A stretch of DNA of 64,000 nucleotides from Prevotella melaninogenica ATCC 25845 (GCF_000144405.1 NC_014370.1:248001-312000); one strand, 5' to 3'. Positions 9,849-19,736 are shown, counted from the first letter of the stretch. Notes: a model not told the origin generated them from the sequence alone. A program made the numbers and translations.

Positions 9849-11192
9849 ATGCAAAGCGAAAAACAATATATAGACCTCTATACAGAGGCGCAGCAACTCA
9901 TCAAAGAGCATGCTGCACCTGTGCTCAATGAGGTACGCGATAAGGCTTTTGAAGACTTCCGTCGACAGGGCTTTCCTACCAAGAAGGTGGAACGCTATAA
10001 GTACACGGATATGCAGAAGCTCTTTGAACCTGATTATGGATTGAATCTCAACCGTCTTGAGATTCCTGTTAATCCTTATGATACTTTCAAGTGCGATGTT
10101 CCAAATCTCAGCACTTCTCTTTATTTCATAGTGAATGATCAGTTCTACAGTAAGTCACTTCCAAAGGCAAAGCTTAATGATGGTGTCATTGTTGACAGCT
10201 TGAATCATGTAGCAACTGAGCGTCCTGAGTTGGTTGCAAAGTATTATGGTCGTCTTGCCAATACTGAGGCTGATGCGATAACAGCTTTGAATACAATGCT
10301 TGCACAAGATGGTCTTTTTATCTATGTGCCTAAGAATGTACAGCTTGAGCGTACCATACAAGTAATCAATATCCTTCGTTCAGATGTTGACTTGATGGTC
10401 AATCGTCGGGTACTCATTGTTCTTGAAGAAGGTGCTAAGGCACAGTTCCTCTTCTGTGACCACGCTGCTGACGACCGTAACTTCCTTGCTACACAGGTAA
10501 TCGAAGCCTACGTAGGAGCAAATGCCAATCTTGAGTTGAACTGTCTTGAGGAAACGCATGCAAAGAATGTACGCGTGTCGAATGTATATATCGAGCAGCA
10601 GCGTGATTCACGTGCAAGCCACAATGTCATTACATTGCATAACGGAGTTACTCGTAATATGCTCGACCTTGTTTTCAAGGGAGAGGGTAGCGAATGTTTC
10701 TGTAATGGTTGTGTGATAGCTGATAAGAGTCAGCATGTTGACAACAATACGCTTATCGACCATCAAGTACCTCATTGCACAAGTAACGAACTTTACAAGT
10801 ACGTACTTGATGATAATGCAGTAGGTGCTTTCGCAGGTCGTGTGCTTGTTCGCAAGGGCGCGCAGAAGACGCTTTCACAAGAGAACAACCGTAACCTTTG
10901 TGCCAGCAAGACAGCTCGTATGTTCACCCAGCCAATGCTTGAGATTTATGCTGATGATGTTCAGTGTAATCATGGTTCAACGGTAGGACAGCTTAATGAT
11001 GCTGCGCTCTTCTACATGCAGCAGCGTGGTATTGATAAGAAAGAAGCAAAGCTCCTCCTTGAGTTTGCCTTTATCAATGAGGTAATTGATAAGATGGAAC
11101 TTGAGCCATTGCGCGACCGTCTCCACCATTTGGTAGAGAAGCGTTTCCGTGGTGAGCTTGATAAGTGTGAAGGTTGCGATTTGTGTAAGTAA
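9849..11192 (+). CDS. sufD: Fe-S cluster assembly protein SufD
   Basis: 447 residues, a paralogue of SufB with the same beta-helix core. An N-terminal helical region precedes it. The C-terminus contains SKTARMFTQPMLEIYADDVQ and HGSTVGQLNDAALFYMQQRG, typical of SufD. The last residues form a Cys motif (CEGCDLC) that is common in Bacteroidota SufD. It pairs with SufB in the SufBC2D complex. An R2 repeat fills the space to sufS. Confidence 0.95.
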   Translation: MQSEKQYIDLYTEAQQLIKEHAAPVLNEVRDKAFEDFRRQGFPTKKVERYKYTDMQKLFEPDYGLNLNRLEIPVNPYDTFKCDVPNLSTSLYFIVNDQFYSKSLPKAKLNDGVIVDSLNHVATERPELVAKYYGRLANTEADAITALNTMLAQDGLFIYVPKNVQLERTIQVINILRSDVDLMVNRRVLIVLEEGAKAQFLFCDHAADDRNFLATQVIEAYVGANANLELNCLEETHAKNVRVSNVYIEQQRDSRASHNVITLHNGVTRNMLDLVFKGEGSECFCNGCVIADKSQHVDNNTLIDHQVPHCTSNELYKYVLDDNAVGAFAGRVLVRKGAQKTLSQENNRNLCASKTARMFTQPMLEIYADDVQCNHGSTVGQLNDAALFYMQQRGIDKKEAKLLLEFAFINEVIDKMELEPLRDRLHHLVEKRFRGELDKCEGCDLCK

Positions 11193-11197
11193 TTTGG

Positions 11198-11266
11198 TAT
11201 TAGGCTAATTGGGCTTATTAGCCTTATTAGCCCAATAAGCCTTATTAGCCCAATTAGCCCAATAAA
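11198..11266. repeat. R2 repeat: TTAGCCCAAT units between sufD and sufS
   Basis: Direct and inverted copies of TTATTAGCCCAAT fill the 76-bp spacer (TAATTGGGCTTATTAGCC, then TTATTAGCCCAATAAGCC, and so on). The arms can fold as ATTGGGCT/AGCCCAAT. The same motif recurs at 33061, 33889 and 56743. Confidence 0.8.
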
Positions 11267-11268
11267 AG

Positions 11269-12486
11269 ATGTACGATATAACGAAAGTTCGGGAATCCTT
11301 CCCAATTCTCTCCCGCACCGTCTATGGTAAACCCCTGATTTATCTTGACAATGGTGCCACCACGCAGAAACCGCTCTGTGTGTTGGATGCTATGCGGGAA
11401 GAATACCTCAATGTAAATGCCAATGTGCATCGTGGTGTACACTGGATGTCACAACAGGCAACTGACTTGCACGAGGCAGCACGTGAGACAGTGCGGAAGT
11501 TTATCAATGCTCGTTCAACAACTGAGATTGTCTTCACACGTGGTACGACAGAGAGTTTGAATCTCGTTGCTTCCAGTTTTGTAGAAGGTTGTATGAAGGA
11601 GGGTGATGAAGTGATAGTCTCTACCATGGAGCATCACTCAAACATTGTGCCTTGGCAGTTGCAGGAACAGCGCAAGGGAATTGTGCTAAAGGTTATTCCA
11701 ATGACCGATGAGGGTGAACTTCTGCTTGAAGAATACGAGAAACTCTTCACCGAACGTACAAAACTTGTTAGTGTAACGCAGGTAAGCAATGTTCTTGGCA
11801 CCGTCAACCCTGTAAAGGAGATGATTCGTATCGCCCATGAACACGGTGTTCCTGTAGTAGTGGATGGTGCGCAAAGCGTTCCTCACTTTGCCGTTGACGT
11901 GCAAGACTTAGATTGCGACTTCCTCGCCTTTAGTGGTCATAAGGTGTATGGTCCGACAGGTGTGGGCGTTCTTTATGGTAAAGAAGAGTGGCTCGACCGA
12001 CTACCTCCATATCAAGGTGGTGGTGAGATGATAGAGCGTGTTAGCTTTGAAAAGACTACCTTTGAGCGTCCACCTTTGAAGTTTGAGGCTGGAACACCTG
12101 ATTATGTTGCAACGCATGGACTTGCAACCGCCCTCGATTATGTTACTTCCTTAGGAATGGATAATATCCTTGCTCATGAGCAGGACCTCACACATTATGC
12201 ACTTCAGCAACTTCGTGAGATAGAGGGTATGCACATCTATGGACATCGTAATGACAGCGGGGATGCTGTTATCAGTTTCAATGTCGGTGATATTCACCAC
12301 ATGGACCTTGGTACATTGCTCGACCAGTTAGGTATTGCTGTCCGCACGGGTCATCATTGTGCACAACCTTTGATGGATCGCCTTGGTATCCTTGGTACTG
12401 TTCGTGCCTCCTTCGGATTATATAACACACGTGAGGAAGTGGATGCTTTGGTAGCAGGTATCAAGCGTATTGCAATGATGTTTTAA
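11269..12486 (+). CDS. sufS: Cysteine desulfurase SufS (type II)
   Basis: 405 residues. SufS is a PLP enzyme that takes sulfur from L-cysteine as a persulfide for cluster assembly. The PLP lysine is Lys225 in SGHKVYGPTG. The persulfide cysteine is Cys364 in RTGHHCAQP, the signature of group II desulfurases. N-terminal YLDNGATTQKP and HRGVHWMSQQAT are also typical. It is the last gene of the suf operon and is followed by a terminator. A partner such as SufE was not found here. Confidence 0.97.
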   Translation: MYDITKVRESFPILSRTVYGKPLIYLDNGATTQKPLCVLDAMREEYLNVNANVHRGVHWMSQQATDLHEAARETVRKFINARSTTEIVFTRGTTESLNLVASSFVEGCMKEGDEVIVSTMEHHSNIVPWQLQEQRKGIVLKVIPMTDEGELLLEEYEKLFTERTKLVSVTQVSNVLGTVNPVKEMIRIAHEHGVPVVVDGAQSVPHFAVDVQDLDCDFLAFSGHKVYGPTGVGVLYGKEEWLDRLPPYQGGGEMIERVSFEKTTFERPPLKFEAGTPDYVATHGLATALDYVTSLGMDNILAHEQDLTHYALQQLREIEGMHIYGHRNDSGDAVISFNVGDIHHMDLGTLLDQLGIAVRTGHHCAQPLMDRLGILGTVRASFGLYNTREEVDALVAGIKRIAMMF

Positions 12487-12502
12487 GGAAATAAGTAGAT
12501 TC

Positions 12503-12550
12503 AAACAGGCGTTTATATGCGTTTCATTACGCTTATGAACGCCTGTTTTC
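12503..12550 (+). terminator. Terminator of the suf operon
   Basis: AAACAGGCGTT pairs with AACGCCTGTTT, with an inner GCGT/ACGC stem, followed by TTTTCTT. Confidence 0.85.
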
Positions 12551-12581
12551 TTGCAGATATACAAGGTATACACCGAGGTTC

Positions 12582-12863
12582 TTATCCCTTCTTGCACTTA
12601 TAAAGGCTGAAGACAAACCAAATAAGGAAGACTCCTTGTAATAGTAATGATGAAACAATCGGGAATATAGTCAGAATCAAAGCCAACTGAGCTTGCGTGA
12701 TATAGGAAGCCTGCTTGCTACTCACTTCCCGTTCGAGGACAGAGCTGTAATAATTACGTAGCCACTCTACTGGAGTTTGGAACCATGCAGCTGCGTCTGC
12801 GAAGAAACGACTAAGCTCGTTGTACGATGCGTTACGCTCTGTGAGAATCAATTCTTTTTTCAT
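12582..12863 (-). CDS. Small membrane protein of unknown function
   Basis: 93 residues, not recognised. The N-terminal half is polar and rich in aromatic residues (AAAWFQTPVEWLRNYYSS). The C-terminal half has a long hydrophobic region, about residues 58-87 (LALILTIFPIVSSLLL then FLIWFVFSLY), ending CKKG. This fits one or two membrane spans. It is transcribed divergently from rnhB. A TAATTTTG -7 box on this strand lies about 65 bases upstream, inside an 11-bp inverted repeat. Confidence 0.65.
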   Translation of the reverse strand: MKKELILTERNASYNELSRFFADAAAWFQTPVEWLRNYYSSVLEREVSSKQASYITQAQLALILTIFPIVSSLLLQGVFLIWFVFSLYKCKKG

Positions 12864-12906
12864 ATTCTTTGTTCTTTAATTGTTGCTATATATAAATGAT
12901 GTGTAA

Positions 12907-12960
12907 AACATTCCTTGGTTTACGTTTGCAAAATTAGTTGTGTGTTATGCAAGGAATGTT
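12907..12960. promoter_or_regulatory. Inverted repeat AACATTCCTTG bracketing a minus-strand -7 box
   Basis: AACATTCCTTG (12907-12917) and CAAGGAATGTT (12950-12960) are perfect inverted copies, 32 bp apart. Between them, CAAAATTA (12929-12936) reads TAATTTTG on the minus strand, a -7 box for the small membrane protein. No good -33 match is seen, as might be the case for a regulated promoter. Confidence 0.5.
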
Positions 12961-13030
12961 CACTCTGCAAAAAATATTTGTTATATAAGATTAAAACGAA
13001 AGGTTCTTTAACTTTTAAAACCTATTGCTC

Positions 13031-13633
13031 ATGCTGAAAAGTCATTATTATGAAAGCCTAATAGAGGCTGGTTGCGACGAAGCAGGCAGAGGATGCCTTG
13101 CTGGAAGTGTCTATGCTGCAGCCGTTATCCTACCACCCGATTATCAGAATGAGTTGTTAAACGACTCAAAGAAACTGACAGCAAAGAAACGTTATGCACT
13201 TCGTGAGGAAATTGAGCGAGATGCTATTGCATGGGCAGTGGGTATCGTTACGCCTGAAGAGATAGATAAGATAAATATTCTCAACGCCTCTTTCTTGGCT
13301 ATGCATCGAGCGTTGGACCAGTTGAAGGTACGTCCAGAAGCGGTTATCGTTGATGGTAATCGCTTTAAGCCTTACCAAGATCTACCTTCAACAACCATAG
13401 TTAAAGGAGATGGGAAGTATCTTTCTATTGCAGCTGCTTCAATCCTTGCCAAGACTTATCGTGATGATTACATGCTCTCCTTGGCAGAGGAATATCCGCA
13501 GTATGACTGGCAGTCAAATATGGGTTATCCAACGAAGAAGCATCGTCAGGCTATTCGTGAACATGGTATCACACCTTATCATCGCAAAAGTTATAACCTT
13601 TTGGGTGATGGGCAGCTCTCTTTTGACTTCTAA
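13031..13633 (+). CDS. rnhB: Ribonuclease HII
   Basis: 200 residues. RNase HII cuts RNA in RNA-DNA hybrids, including single ribonucleotides in DNA. The catalytic DE pair is Asp16-Glu17 in AGCDEAGRG. Further conserved motifs are [23 protein letters not shown] and [21 protein letters not shown] two codons upstream is in frame, but ATG 13031 is the normal start. It is monocistronic, with a long non-coding region behind it. Confidence 0.96.
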   Translation: MLKSHYYESLIEAGCDEAGRGCLAGSVYAAAVILPPDYQNELLNDSKKLTAKKRYALREEIERDAIAWAVGIVTPEEIDKINILNASFLAMHRALDQLKVRPEAVIVDGNRFKPYQDLPSTTIVKGDGKYLSIAAASILAKTYRDDYMLSLAEEYPQYDWQSNMGYPTKKHRQAIREHGITPYHRKSYNLLGDGQLSFDF

Positions 13634-13678
13634 ACCTAATTGAATATATGATTCTAAACAGATTTTATTGTATTGGCA

Positions 13679-13748
13679 AGCATCTTGTCTGTTATTGTAA
13701 CGCCAGCATAGTGTACTAAAATCAAGTTACAAAGACAGACAAGATACT
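13679..13748. repeat. 70-bp imperfect inverted repeat
   Basis: The arm 13679-13701 (contains ATCTTGTCTGT and ATTGTAAC) pairs with 13726-13748 (GTTACAAAGACAGACAAGAT) with a few mismatches around a 24-nt loop. It lies 45 bp after rnhB. It lacks a clear T-tail, so it could be a 3' hairpin, a small RNA or a degenerate insertion. Confidence 0.6.
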
Positions 13749-14511
13749 AATAAGAGCCTAAATTCGGTTTAAAAATGATATCATATTAGGTATTGTTTAA
13801 TGACCCAATCTGAGATTCATCTGTTTTAGACTTCATTCTCCTCAACGAATTGAGTTGCGACTTTTATTTACATTATTCTAATAGGATTACTTTACATTAT
13901 TTGTGGTTCTAACAGCGTAAATGTAAGGTTAAGTCCTTATTTTTTTATATATTGTTTATGCTGTCTTGTAAACAATTCCCTAATAAAGATATTCTTTATA
14001 CCTTATAATATGCTATAAGGATTTTTTTTTTCTGTTTTTGAATCCCCAATCGGTCATGAGGGGCTAAACATATGTCATTGCGCACATGTGGTGCGAAGGG
14101 TCAGCACCAACCGTGTTAAGTCTTAGCACCAATGGTGCGGAGTACTAAACACCTTGTAATATGTCAGTTGTTTGTTCGTAACTCATTGTTAGAAAAGGCT
14201 TATTTTATTGTTAGTAAGTAGGTTTGTTAAGTTATTTACTTCTTCTAAAAATCGGGTGATATTGCTCGTTTGGATTAATATTAATAATCGCTATTACGAT
14301 TTAATGGCAGATTTGGCTCTAAAGTTACTTTATCTCTCTATACTTAATTATATTTTAATCTTTAATAAGGGATGGAAGTGTAATACTTACAATATGCTGT
14401 TTTATGCGTTGTTATATATAATAATTAATTTATTTTCATGCAATAATATGTCGTTTCGTAAAAACGAAACATTAATAAATGTGAAAACATTAATTAAAAT
14501 TTCACTTCCAC
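13749..14511. other. Long A/T-rich intergenic region upstream of the SusC gene
   Basis: Apart from the R1 repeat (14080-14153), nothing coding is convincing. A 126-codon frame at 14208-14588 starts at TTG, is A/T-driven, and runs over the susC promoter; it is judged spurious. A GGATTTTTTTTTTCTG tract lies near 14020. Confidence 0.5.
14080..14153. repeat. R1 repeat: tandem AGCAC/GTGCG short palindromes
   Basis: Successive units CGCACATGTGGTGCG, CAGCACCAACCGTG and TAGCACCAATGGTGCG are joined by short linkers. Related arrays occur at 27003-27074, 48696-48754 and 58273-58329. Confidence 0.8.
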
Positions 14512-14542
14512 TTGGAACTTTAAAAGTGGTGTACTATCTTTG
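14508..14542 (+). promoter_or_regulatory. Promoter of the SusC/SusD operon with overlapping palindrome
   Basis: TTG at 14512-14514, a 20-bp spacer and TATCTTTG at 14535-14542. CCACTT (14508-14513) and AAGTGG (14524-14529) form an inverted repeat over the -33 element, a possible operator. The leader to the ATG is about 105 nt. Confidence 0.72.
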
Positions 14543-14654
14543 TGCTGTGTTAAAAAATATCTGTACCATGATTGTATGCAATTTGTAATACCTTACGTAT
14601 TAATAGTTTGAGTCTGAAATAGTTTATTTATTATATTAATTAAAGAGAGAATTT

Positions 14655-17600
14655 ATGGAAAAAAGACTAATGATGTTTTTAGTCGGTCTATTCCTAAGTT
14701 TAGGAACAGCGCTGGCGCAGACAGAGATTAGCGGAACTGTAGTTTCCTCAAGTGATGGGCAGCCTGTTGTGGGTGCATCTATCCTTGTGTCTGGAACTCA
14801 GAACGGTACTGTAACTGATATTGATGGTAAATTCCGTCTCTCAGCACCTGCAGGAGCTAAGTTGGTGGTGTCTTATGTTGGTATGGCATCAAAGACTGTT
14901 ACAGCTTCAAACAACATGAAGGTTACCTTAAATCCGAATGACAAGAATCTTGATGAAGTCGTTGTTGTGGCATATGGTACAGCTAAACGTCAATCAATTA
15001 CAGGTTCTGTTGCCGTTGTCGATTCTAAGAAAATCTCTGATCGTATTAGTACTACGGTAACGGGTGCACTGGAAGGTTCTGCCCCTGGTGTACAGGTAAA
15101 TAACTCTTATGGCGAACCTGGTGCTACACCTAAGATTCATATCCGTGGTGTGGGTACATTGGTTAAGGATGCTGACCAGCCTCTTTATATTGTTGATGGT
15201 ACTCCATTTGAAGGTAATATTGCCGAGTTAAATCCTGGCGACATTGAGTCTATGTCTGTCTTGAAGGATGCTTCTTCAGCAGCTCTCTATGGTAACCGTG
15301 CGGCTAATGGCGTTGTCTTGATTACAACAAAGAAGGCTAAGTTCTCTTCTAAGCCAAATATCTCTTTGAAGATGGATCAAGGTTTCTACAGACGTGGTAT
15401 CCCAGAGTATGACCGTTTAGGTCCAAACGAGTGGATGGAGGCTTCTTGGGTAGCAATGAAGAATTATGCGCTTTCAGGTGGTATCGCTTCAACTGAGGCT
15501 GCAGCCGGTACTTTTGCTACTGAGCACTTGATGGGTGATTTTGTGAAGCGTAATATCTATGATGCTGCTGATAATGCTCTCTTTGATTCAAATGGTAAGC
15601 TGATTGCTTCTATTCGTCCTGGTTATGATGACCTTGATTGGCAGAAAGCTGTTGAGCGTACTGGTCATCGTCAGGAGTATAGCCTTTCTGCTGGTGTAGC
15701 AGGTGATAAGTACAATATCTACTCTTCTGCTGGTTATCTGAATGAGCAGGGTTACACTTTGAACTCAGGTTATGAGCGTTTTACTGGTCGTATTAATACA
15801 CAATATACAGCTAACAAGTGGCTCGAATTAGGTTTGAACCTCTCTGGTACTTCTTCTGTAAGAAGCTATAATTCAAGTGCTAAAGAAACTTTCTATGCTA
15901 ATCCATTCTATGTAACTCGTTACATGGCTCCTGTTTATCCTGTCTATTTGCATAATGCTGATGGCACATACGCTTTGGACGCAGATGGTAACAAGCAATA
16001 TGATACTACATCTGAGTATCTTGAAAATCGTAACCTCCCTTACGAGATGACGATGGATATGGACCGAGTACGTAGAAACGTATTGGATGGTTTGTTGTAC
16101 ACAAAAATTAGTTTGCCATACGGTTTCTCTTTGACTGGAAAAGTAGACTTGAACCATTCTAATGAAAACCGTCAGAAATATAATAACCCTGTTATTGGTG
16201 ATGGTGCATCTAACAATGGTCGTTTGTCAGAATATGCTTATCAGTATATCTCTTATACAGGACAGGAACTTTTGAACTGGGATCATAACTTTGATCTCCA
16301 CCATGTTGATGTTCTTCTCGGTCATGAGAATTATAGCTGGAATCGTAAATATGCACGTGTCATGAACACGAATGCTGCTATTGCAGGTTTGCGTGCGTTG
16401 AGTAACTTCGTATTAAACACTGATACAGAAGGCTATTTTGAGGATTATAGAACTGAATCTTATCTTGGTCGTCTGCGTTACAACTATGATGAGAAGTACT
16501 TCTTTGACTTCTCTCTTCGTCGTGATGGTTCTTCTAAGTTCCATAAAGATAAGCGTTGGGGTAACTTCTTCTCTGCTGGTGTAAACTGGAACATTAAGAA
16601 AGAAAACTTCATGAAGGATGTGAAGTGGGTTGATGCTTTACGCGCCCGTGTTTCATACGGTGAGGTTGGTAACGATGCAGCTGTTAACTATTATGGTTAT
16701 CAGGCACTTTATTACATTACTAAGAATGGTGGTAACCCTGCTTTGGTACGTCAGAAGCTATCAGCTCTCGACTTGAAGTGGGAGACAACTCAGACACTTG
16801 ACTTTGGTATTGAGGGTACGCTCTTTGATCGTTTGAACTTCAGCTTGGGTTATTTTGACAAGCGTTCTAAGGACTTGCTCTTCGAGGTTCGTTTCCCATT
16901 GTCAGCAGGTTCTTTCTTCGATGATGATGCTATTCAGAATCTTACACAGTATCAGAATATCGGTACTATCTCTAACCGTGGCTTCGAAATCATGTTAGGT
17001 GGTGATGTTGTACGTTCTAAGGATTGGACATGGAACCTCTCTTTTGACGCTACCACATTGAAGAACAAGGTACTCAAGTTGCCTAAGGGTAAAGATATCT
17101 TGCATGGTCAGCAGAACTATTCTGAGGGGCACTCTGCTTATGAGTGGTACACCTATCACTTCGTAGGTGTTGATCAGATGACTGGTAAATCTCTCTATGA
17201 TCTTGATCCAAAGCAGGAAGCTACTGCTTCTGCTGCTGGTAAACTTGTAGAGATTAATGGAACAAAGTACACAACGTCTACTTCTCAGGCAATCCGTAAG
17301 TGGGCGGGTACAGCTCTCCCTTCTGTTTATGGCTCATTTGGTTCTAACCTTCGTTGGAAGGACTTGAGCTTGTCTATGTTGATGACTTATAGCCTTGGTG
17401 GTAAGACAATGGACGGTTCTTACAGAGCTTTGATGTCTACAGGTTCAGCTTCTTCTGCAGCTGCACTTCATAAGGATGCACTTAACTCTTGGAATGGTGT
17501 TCCTGCAGGTATGACAGCTACATCTCCTAATCGTATCGACCCTAATGGTACACCAATCCTTGACTTCAACGGAAGTGTTGATAACAATGCGGTTAGTGAC

Positions 17601-17840
17601 CGTTGGTTGACAAGTTCTTCTTATTTCATCATGAAGAATATCATGCTCACTTATCGTTTACCAAAGGCATTGGTTACAAAGTGGGGTCTTGGTGGTATTG
17701 CTGTAAAGGCTGGTGTTGAGAACCTCTTCACACTTACTGGTCGTAAGGGTATAAACCCACAGTATAAATTTAATGGTGACAGTGACAATACTTATGTATC
17801 TGCACGTGTGTTTAACTTCGGTTTGACAGTGGATCTCTAA
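14655..17840 (+). CDS. SusC/RagA-family TonB-linked outer-membrane protein
   Basis: 1061 residues. SusC-type proteins are TonB-dependent barrels that import oligosaccharides or peptides together with a SusD lid. A signal peptide (about 1-21, ending ALAQ) is followed by a carboxypeptidase-regulatory-like domain (about 24-100), a TonB-box-like stretch LDEVVVVAYG, a plug domain with the family motif VLKDASSAALYGNRAANGVVLITTKK (written in the sequence near 200-225), and a C-terminal beta-barrel ending FNFGLTVDL. It is paired with the SusD gene 27 bases downstream. No sensor or glycoside hydrolase lies next to it, so the substrate cannot be named. Confidence 0.95.
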   Translation: MEKRLMMFLVGLFLSLGTALAQTEISGTVVSSSDGQPVVGASILVSGTQNGTVTDIDGKFRLSAPAGAKLVVSYVGMASKTVTASNNMKVTLNPNDKNLDEVVVVAYGTAKRQSITGSVAVVDSKKISDRISTTVTGALEGSAPGVQVNNSYGEPGATPKIHIRGVGTLVKDADQPLYIVDGTPFEGNIAELNPGDIESMSVLKDASSAALYGNRAANGVVLITTKKAKFSSKPNISLKMDQGFYRRGIPEYDRLGPNEWMEASWVAMKNYALSGGIASTEAAAGTFATEHLMGDFVKRNIYDAADNALFDSNGKLIASIRPGYDDLDWQKAVERTGHRQEYSLSAGVAGDKYNIYSSAGYLNEQGYTLNSGYERFTGRINTQYTANKWLELGLNLSGTSSVRSYNSSAKETFYANPFYVTRYMAPVYPVYLHNADGTYALDADGNKQYDTTSEYLENRNLPYEMTMDMDRVRRNVLDGLLYTKISLPYGFSLTGKVDLNHSNENRQKYNNPVIGDGASNNGRLSEYAYQYISYTGQELLNWDHNFDLHHVDVLLGHENYSWNRKYARVMNTNAAIAGLRALSNFVLNTDTEGYFEDYRTESYLGRLRYNYDEKYFFDFSLRRDGSSKFHKDKRWGNFFSAGVNWNIKKENFMKDVKWVDALRARVSYGEVGNDAAVNYYGYQALYYITKNGGNPALVRQKLSALDLKWETTQTLDFGIEGTLFDRLNFSLGYFDKRSKDLLFEVRFPLSAGSFFDDDAIQNLTQYQNIGTISNRGFEIMLGGDVVRSKDWTWNLSFDATTLKNKVLKLPKGKDILHGQQNYSEGHSAYEWYTYHFVGVDQMTGKSLYDLDPKQEATASAAGKLVEINGTKYTTSTSQAIRKWAGTALPSVYGSFGSNLRWKDLSLSMLMTYSLGGKTMDGSYRALMSTGSASSAAALHKDALNSWNGVPAGMTATSPNRIDPNGTPILDFNGSVDNNAVSDRWLTSSSYFIMKNIMLTYRLPKALVTKWGLGGIAVKAGVENLFTLTGRKGINPQYKFNGDSDNTYVSARVFNFGLTVDL

Positions 17841-17867
17841 TATTGTAGAATTTAAAAAAGGAATAAT

Positions 17868-19487
17868 ATGAAATATTCAATAAATAAATTCACCGCAGGG
17901 GCTTTAATTGCTGTAGCTGCAATGACAGCATCTTGCTCCAGTGATTATCTCAATGTATCACCAGCAGAGTCGGCTGAGCCTTCTGCAGCATATGCTAATA
18001 CAAGCAATGCGCGTAACACCTTGAATGGTATTGCAAAGTCGATGACCGTACAGCAAGCTTACTATGGTCAAGGATTTGCAGGCGAAAATGCGATAATGCG
18101 TCTCTATGAGAATCTTCCAAGTCAGAACTATAACTACAACCGTTATGCTTCTGGTTGGGCAACTATCCATAACCAAGATTATCACTATAGGTCTACAGTA
18201 AAGTATGATTCTTATGCGTGGGCATACTATTATCAGATTATTAACAATGCAAATGCACTCCTTGCAAACATTGATAATGCCGCTGGTAATGATGCAGATA
18301 GGAAGTTTATCAAGGCTTCGGCATTGACTTTCCGTGCATATGCTTATGAGAAGTTAGTACATTACTATTGTTATCGTTGGCAAGATAGTAACAATGGTAC
18401 TTCTCAGGGATTGCCATTGCGCCTTGACACTTCTACGGGTAATTTGAAGGCTTCTACGCTTGCTGAGACTTATGCTCAGATTTATAAGGACTGTCAGGAT
18501 GCTATCACGCTCTTCACTGAAAGTGGTGTGACACGTTCAACAGCAGAGTGTTGGATTCCTGATTTGAATACAGCTCACGCTGTTTACGCACGTGCTGCTT
18601 TGACTCGTCAGGACTATGCTACAGCTTTGGCACAGGCTAAATTAGCTGAGAATGGTCGTCCTTTGATGACAGGTGATACATACGCTGCTGGTTTCTATAA
18701 GCCAAATGATGAATGGATTCTTGGTAGCTATGGCGATGCAAGTGAGCAGAACTGGTATTGGGCTTATGGTGTACAGGGTGCTTGTAATGGTTACTATGCA
18801 AGTAATCAGAGTACGGGTGCTGGTACGATCGGTCATGAGTTGATTACTCGTATTCCTAATAATGATGCTCGTAAGCAACTTTTTATCACTGAAGATAAAT
18901 TCCGCAGTATTAATATTACTGACAATGCACAGGTAAATCAGACCTATGGAATCTTAGGTCAGGGTAACAAGAGTGTTAAGGCACAGGCAGACTCTATCGT
19001 TAAGAAGCACCAGATTTCTGGTCTCTCTGCAGCTTATGCTTCTGGTTATATCTATTTGGATGGTCAAATGAAGTTCTGGGTAACAGCACAGCCAGGTGTT
19101 AGTTATCTTCCTTTCATCCGTTCAAGTGAGATGGTTCTCATCGAAGCTGAGGCTAATTACTTCTTGGGTAACACTGCTGATGCACAGGCTGCATTGGTTA
19201 AACTGAATGCTACTACAGGTCGTAACGCAAGCTACACCTGTACAAAGACTGGTACTGATCTCTTTAATGAAATCAAGGATTACCGTGAGGTTGAGCTTTG
19301 GGGTGAAGGCTTTGCATGGAGTGATTACAAGCGTTGGAACATTCCTGTTGTTCGCCACTCATTTGCTGAAGGTGGTAATGCACACGCTGCTGTTGCAAAA
19401 ACAATTGCTGTAGATTACGGAAACAAGTGGACTTGGGTAATTCCACAGAACGAGATCGATTATAATGATCTTGTGAGGAACGAATAG
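17868..19487 (+). CDS. SusD/RagB-family nutrient-binding outer-membrane lipoprotein
   Basis: 539 residues. SusD-like lipoproteins sit on the SusC barrel and capture the substrate. The lipoprotein signal ends at Cys23 (MTASCSSDYLNV). The N-terminal TPR-like helices include KFIKASALTFRAYAYEKLVHYY. The C-terminal RagB/SusD domain contains SEMVLIEAEANYFLG and DYREVELWGEGFAWSDYKRWN, both typical. It is co-transcribed with the SusC gene. A terminator follows directly, so the operon ends here. Confidence 0.94.
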   Translation: MKYSINKFTAGALIAVAAMTASCSSDYLNVSPAESAEPSAAYANTSNARNTLNGIAKSMTVQQAYYGQGFAGENAIMRLYENLPSQNYNYNRYASGWATIHNQDYHYRSTVKYDSYAWAYYYQIINNANALLANIDNAAGNDADRKFIKASALTFRAYAYEKLVHYYCYRWQDSNNGTSQGLPLRLDTSTGNLKASTLAETYAQIYKDCQDAITLFTESGVTRSTAECWIPDLNTAHAVYARAALTRQDYATALAQAKLAENGRPLMTGDTYAAGFYKPNDEWILGSYGDASEQNWYWAYGVQGACNGYYASNQSTGAGTIGHELITRIPNNDARKQLFITEDKFRSINITDNAQVNQTYGILGQGNKSVKAQADSIVKKHQISGLSAAYASGYIYLDGQMKFWVTAQPGVSYLPFIRSSEMVLIEAEANYFLGNTADAQAALVKLNATTGRNASYTCTKTGTDLFNEIKDYREVELWGEGFAWSDYKRWNIPVVRHSFAEGGNAHAAVAKTIAVDYGNKWTWVIPQNEIDYNDLVRNE

Positions 19488-19508
19488 GTCTTATGTTATT
19501 ATAAATGT

Positions 19509-19552
19509 AAAGGCAGGGAGAACAGGTTTCTTTCTGCCTTTCTTTGTTTTTT
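19509..19552 (+). terminator. Terminator of the SusC/SusD operon
   Basis: AAAGGCAG (19509-19516) pairs with CTGCCTTT (19534-19541), followed by TCTTTGTTTTTT. Confidence 0.85.
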
Positions 19553-19620
19553 AATCAAATCGTTTATTAGCGCCTAAACATATTTTGTTTTATTACCGAG
19601 AAGATTGTTTGTCTCTCTAA

Positions 19621-19736
19621 AACTAAATTTCCTGTCATTCCTGTCATCCAAAGTACTTGTCTAACTCGTTTGTTTACAATGGAGTTATGTGAAATGTTAA
19701 AAGTGACAGCAAATCAAAATAAAACTATTCTTGTAT
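19621..19736 (+). mobile_element. R4 element, copy A (MITE-like)
   Basis: About 115 bp starting AAATTTCCTGTCATTCCTG and ending GTGACAGCAAATC plus an AAAATAAAACTATT tail. It aligns over its full length with copies at 22311-22427 (same strand) and 43626-43735 (opposite strand). The ends are related to the inverted repeat TTTGCTGTCAC/GTGACAGCAAA. No protein is encoded. Confidence 0.8.

Noticed and set aside
14208..14588. A 126-codon open frame upstream of the SusC gene
   Set aside because: It starts at TTG, its protein is an A/T-driven mix of hydrophobic residues, and it runs across a well-formed promoter for the SusC gene. It is unlikely to be expressed.
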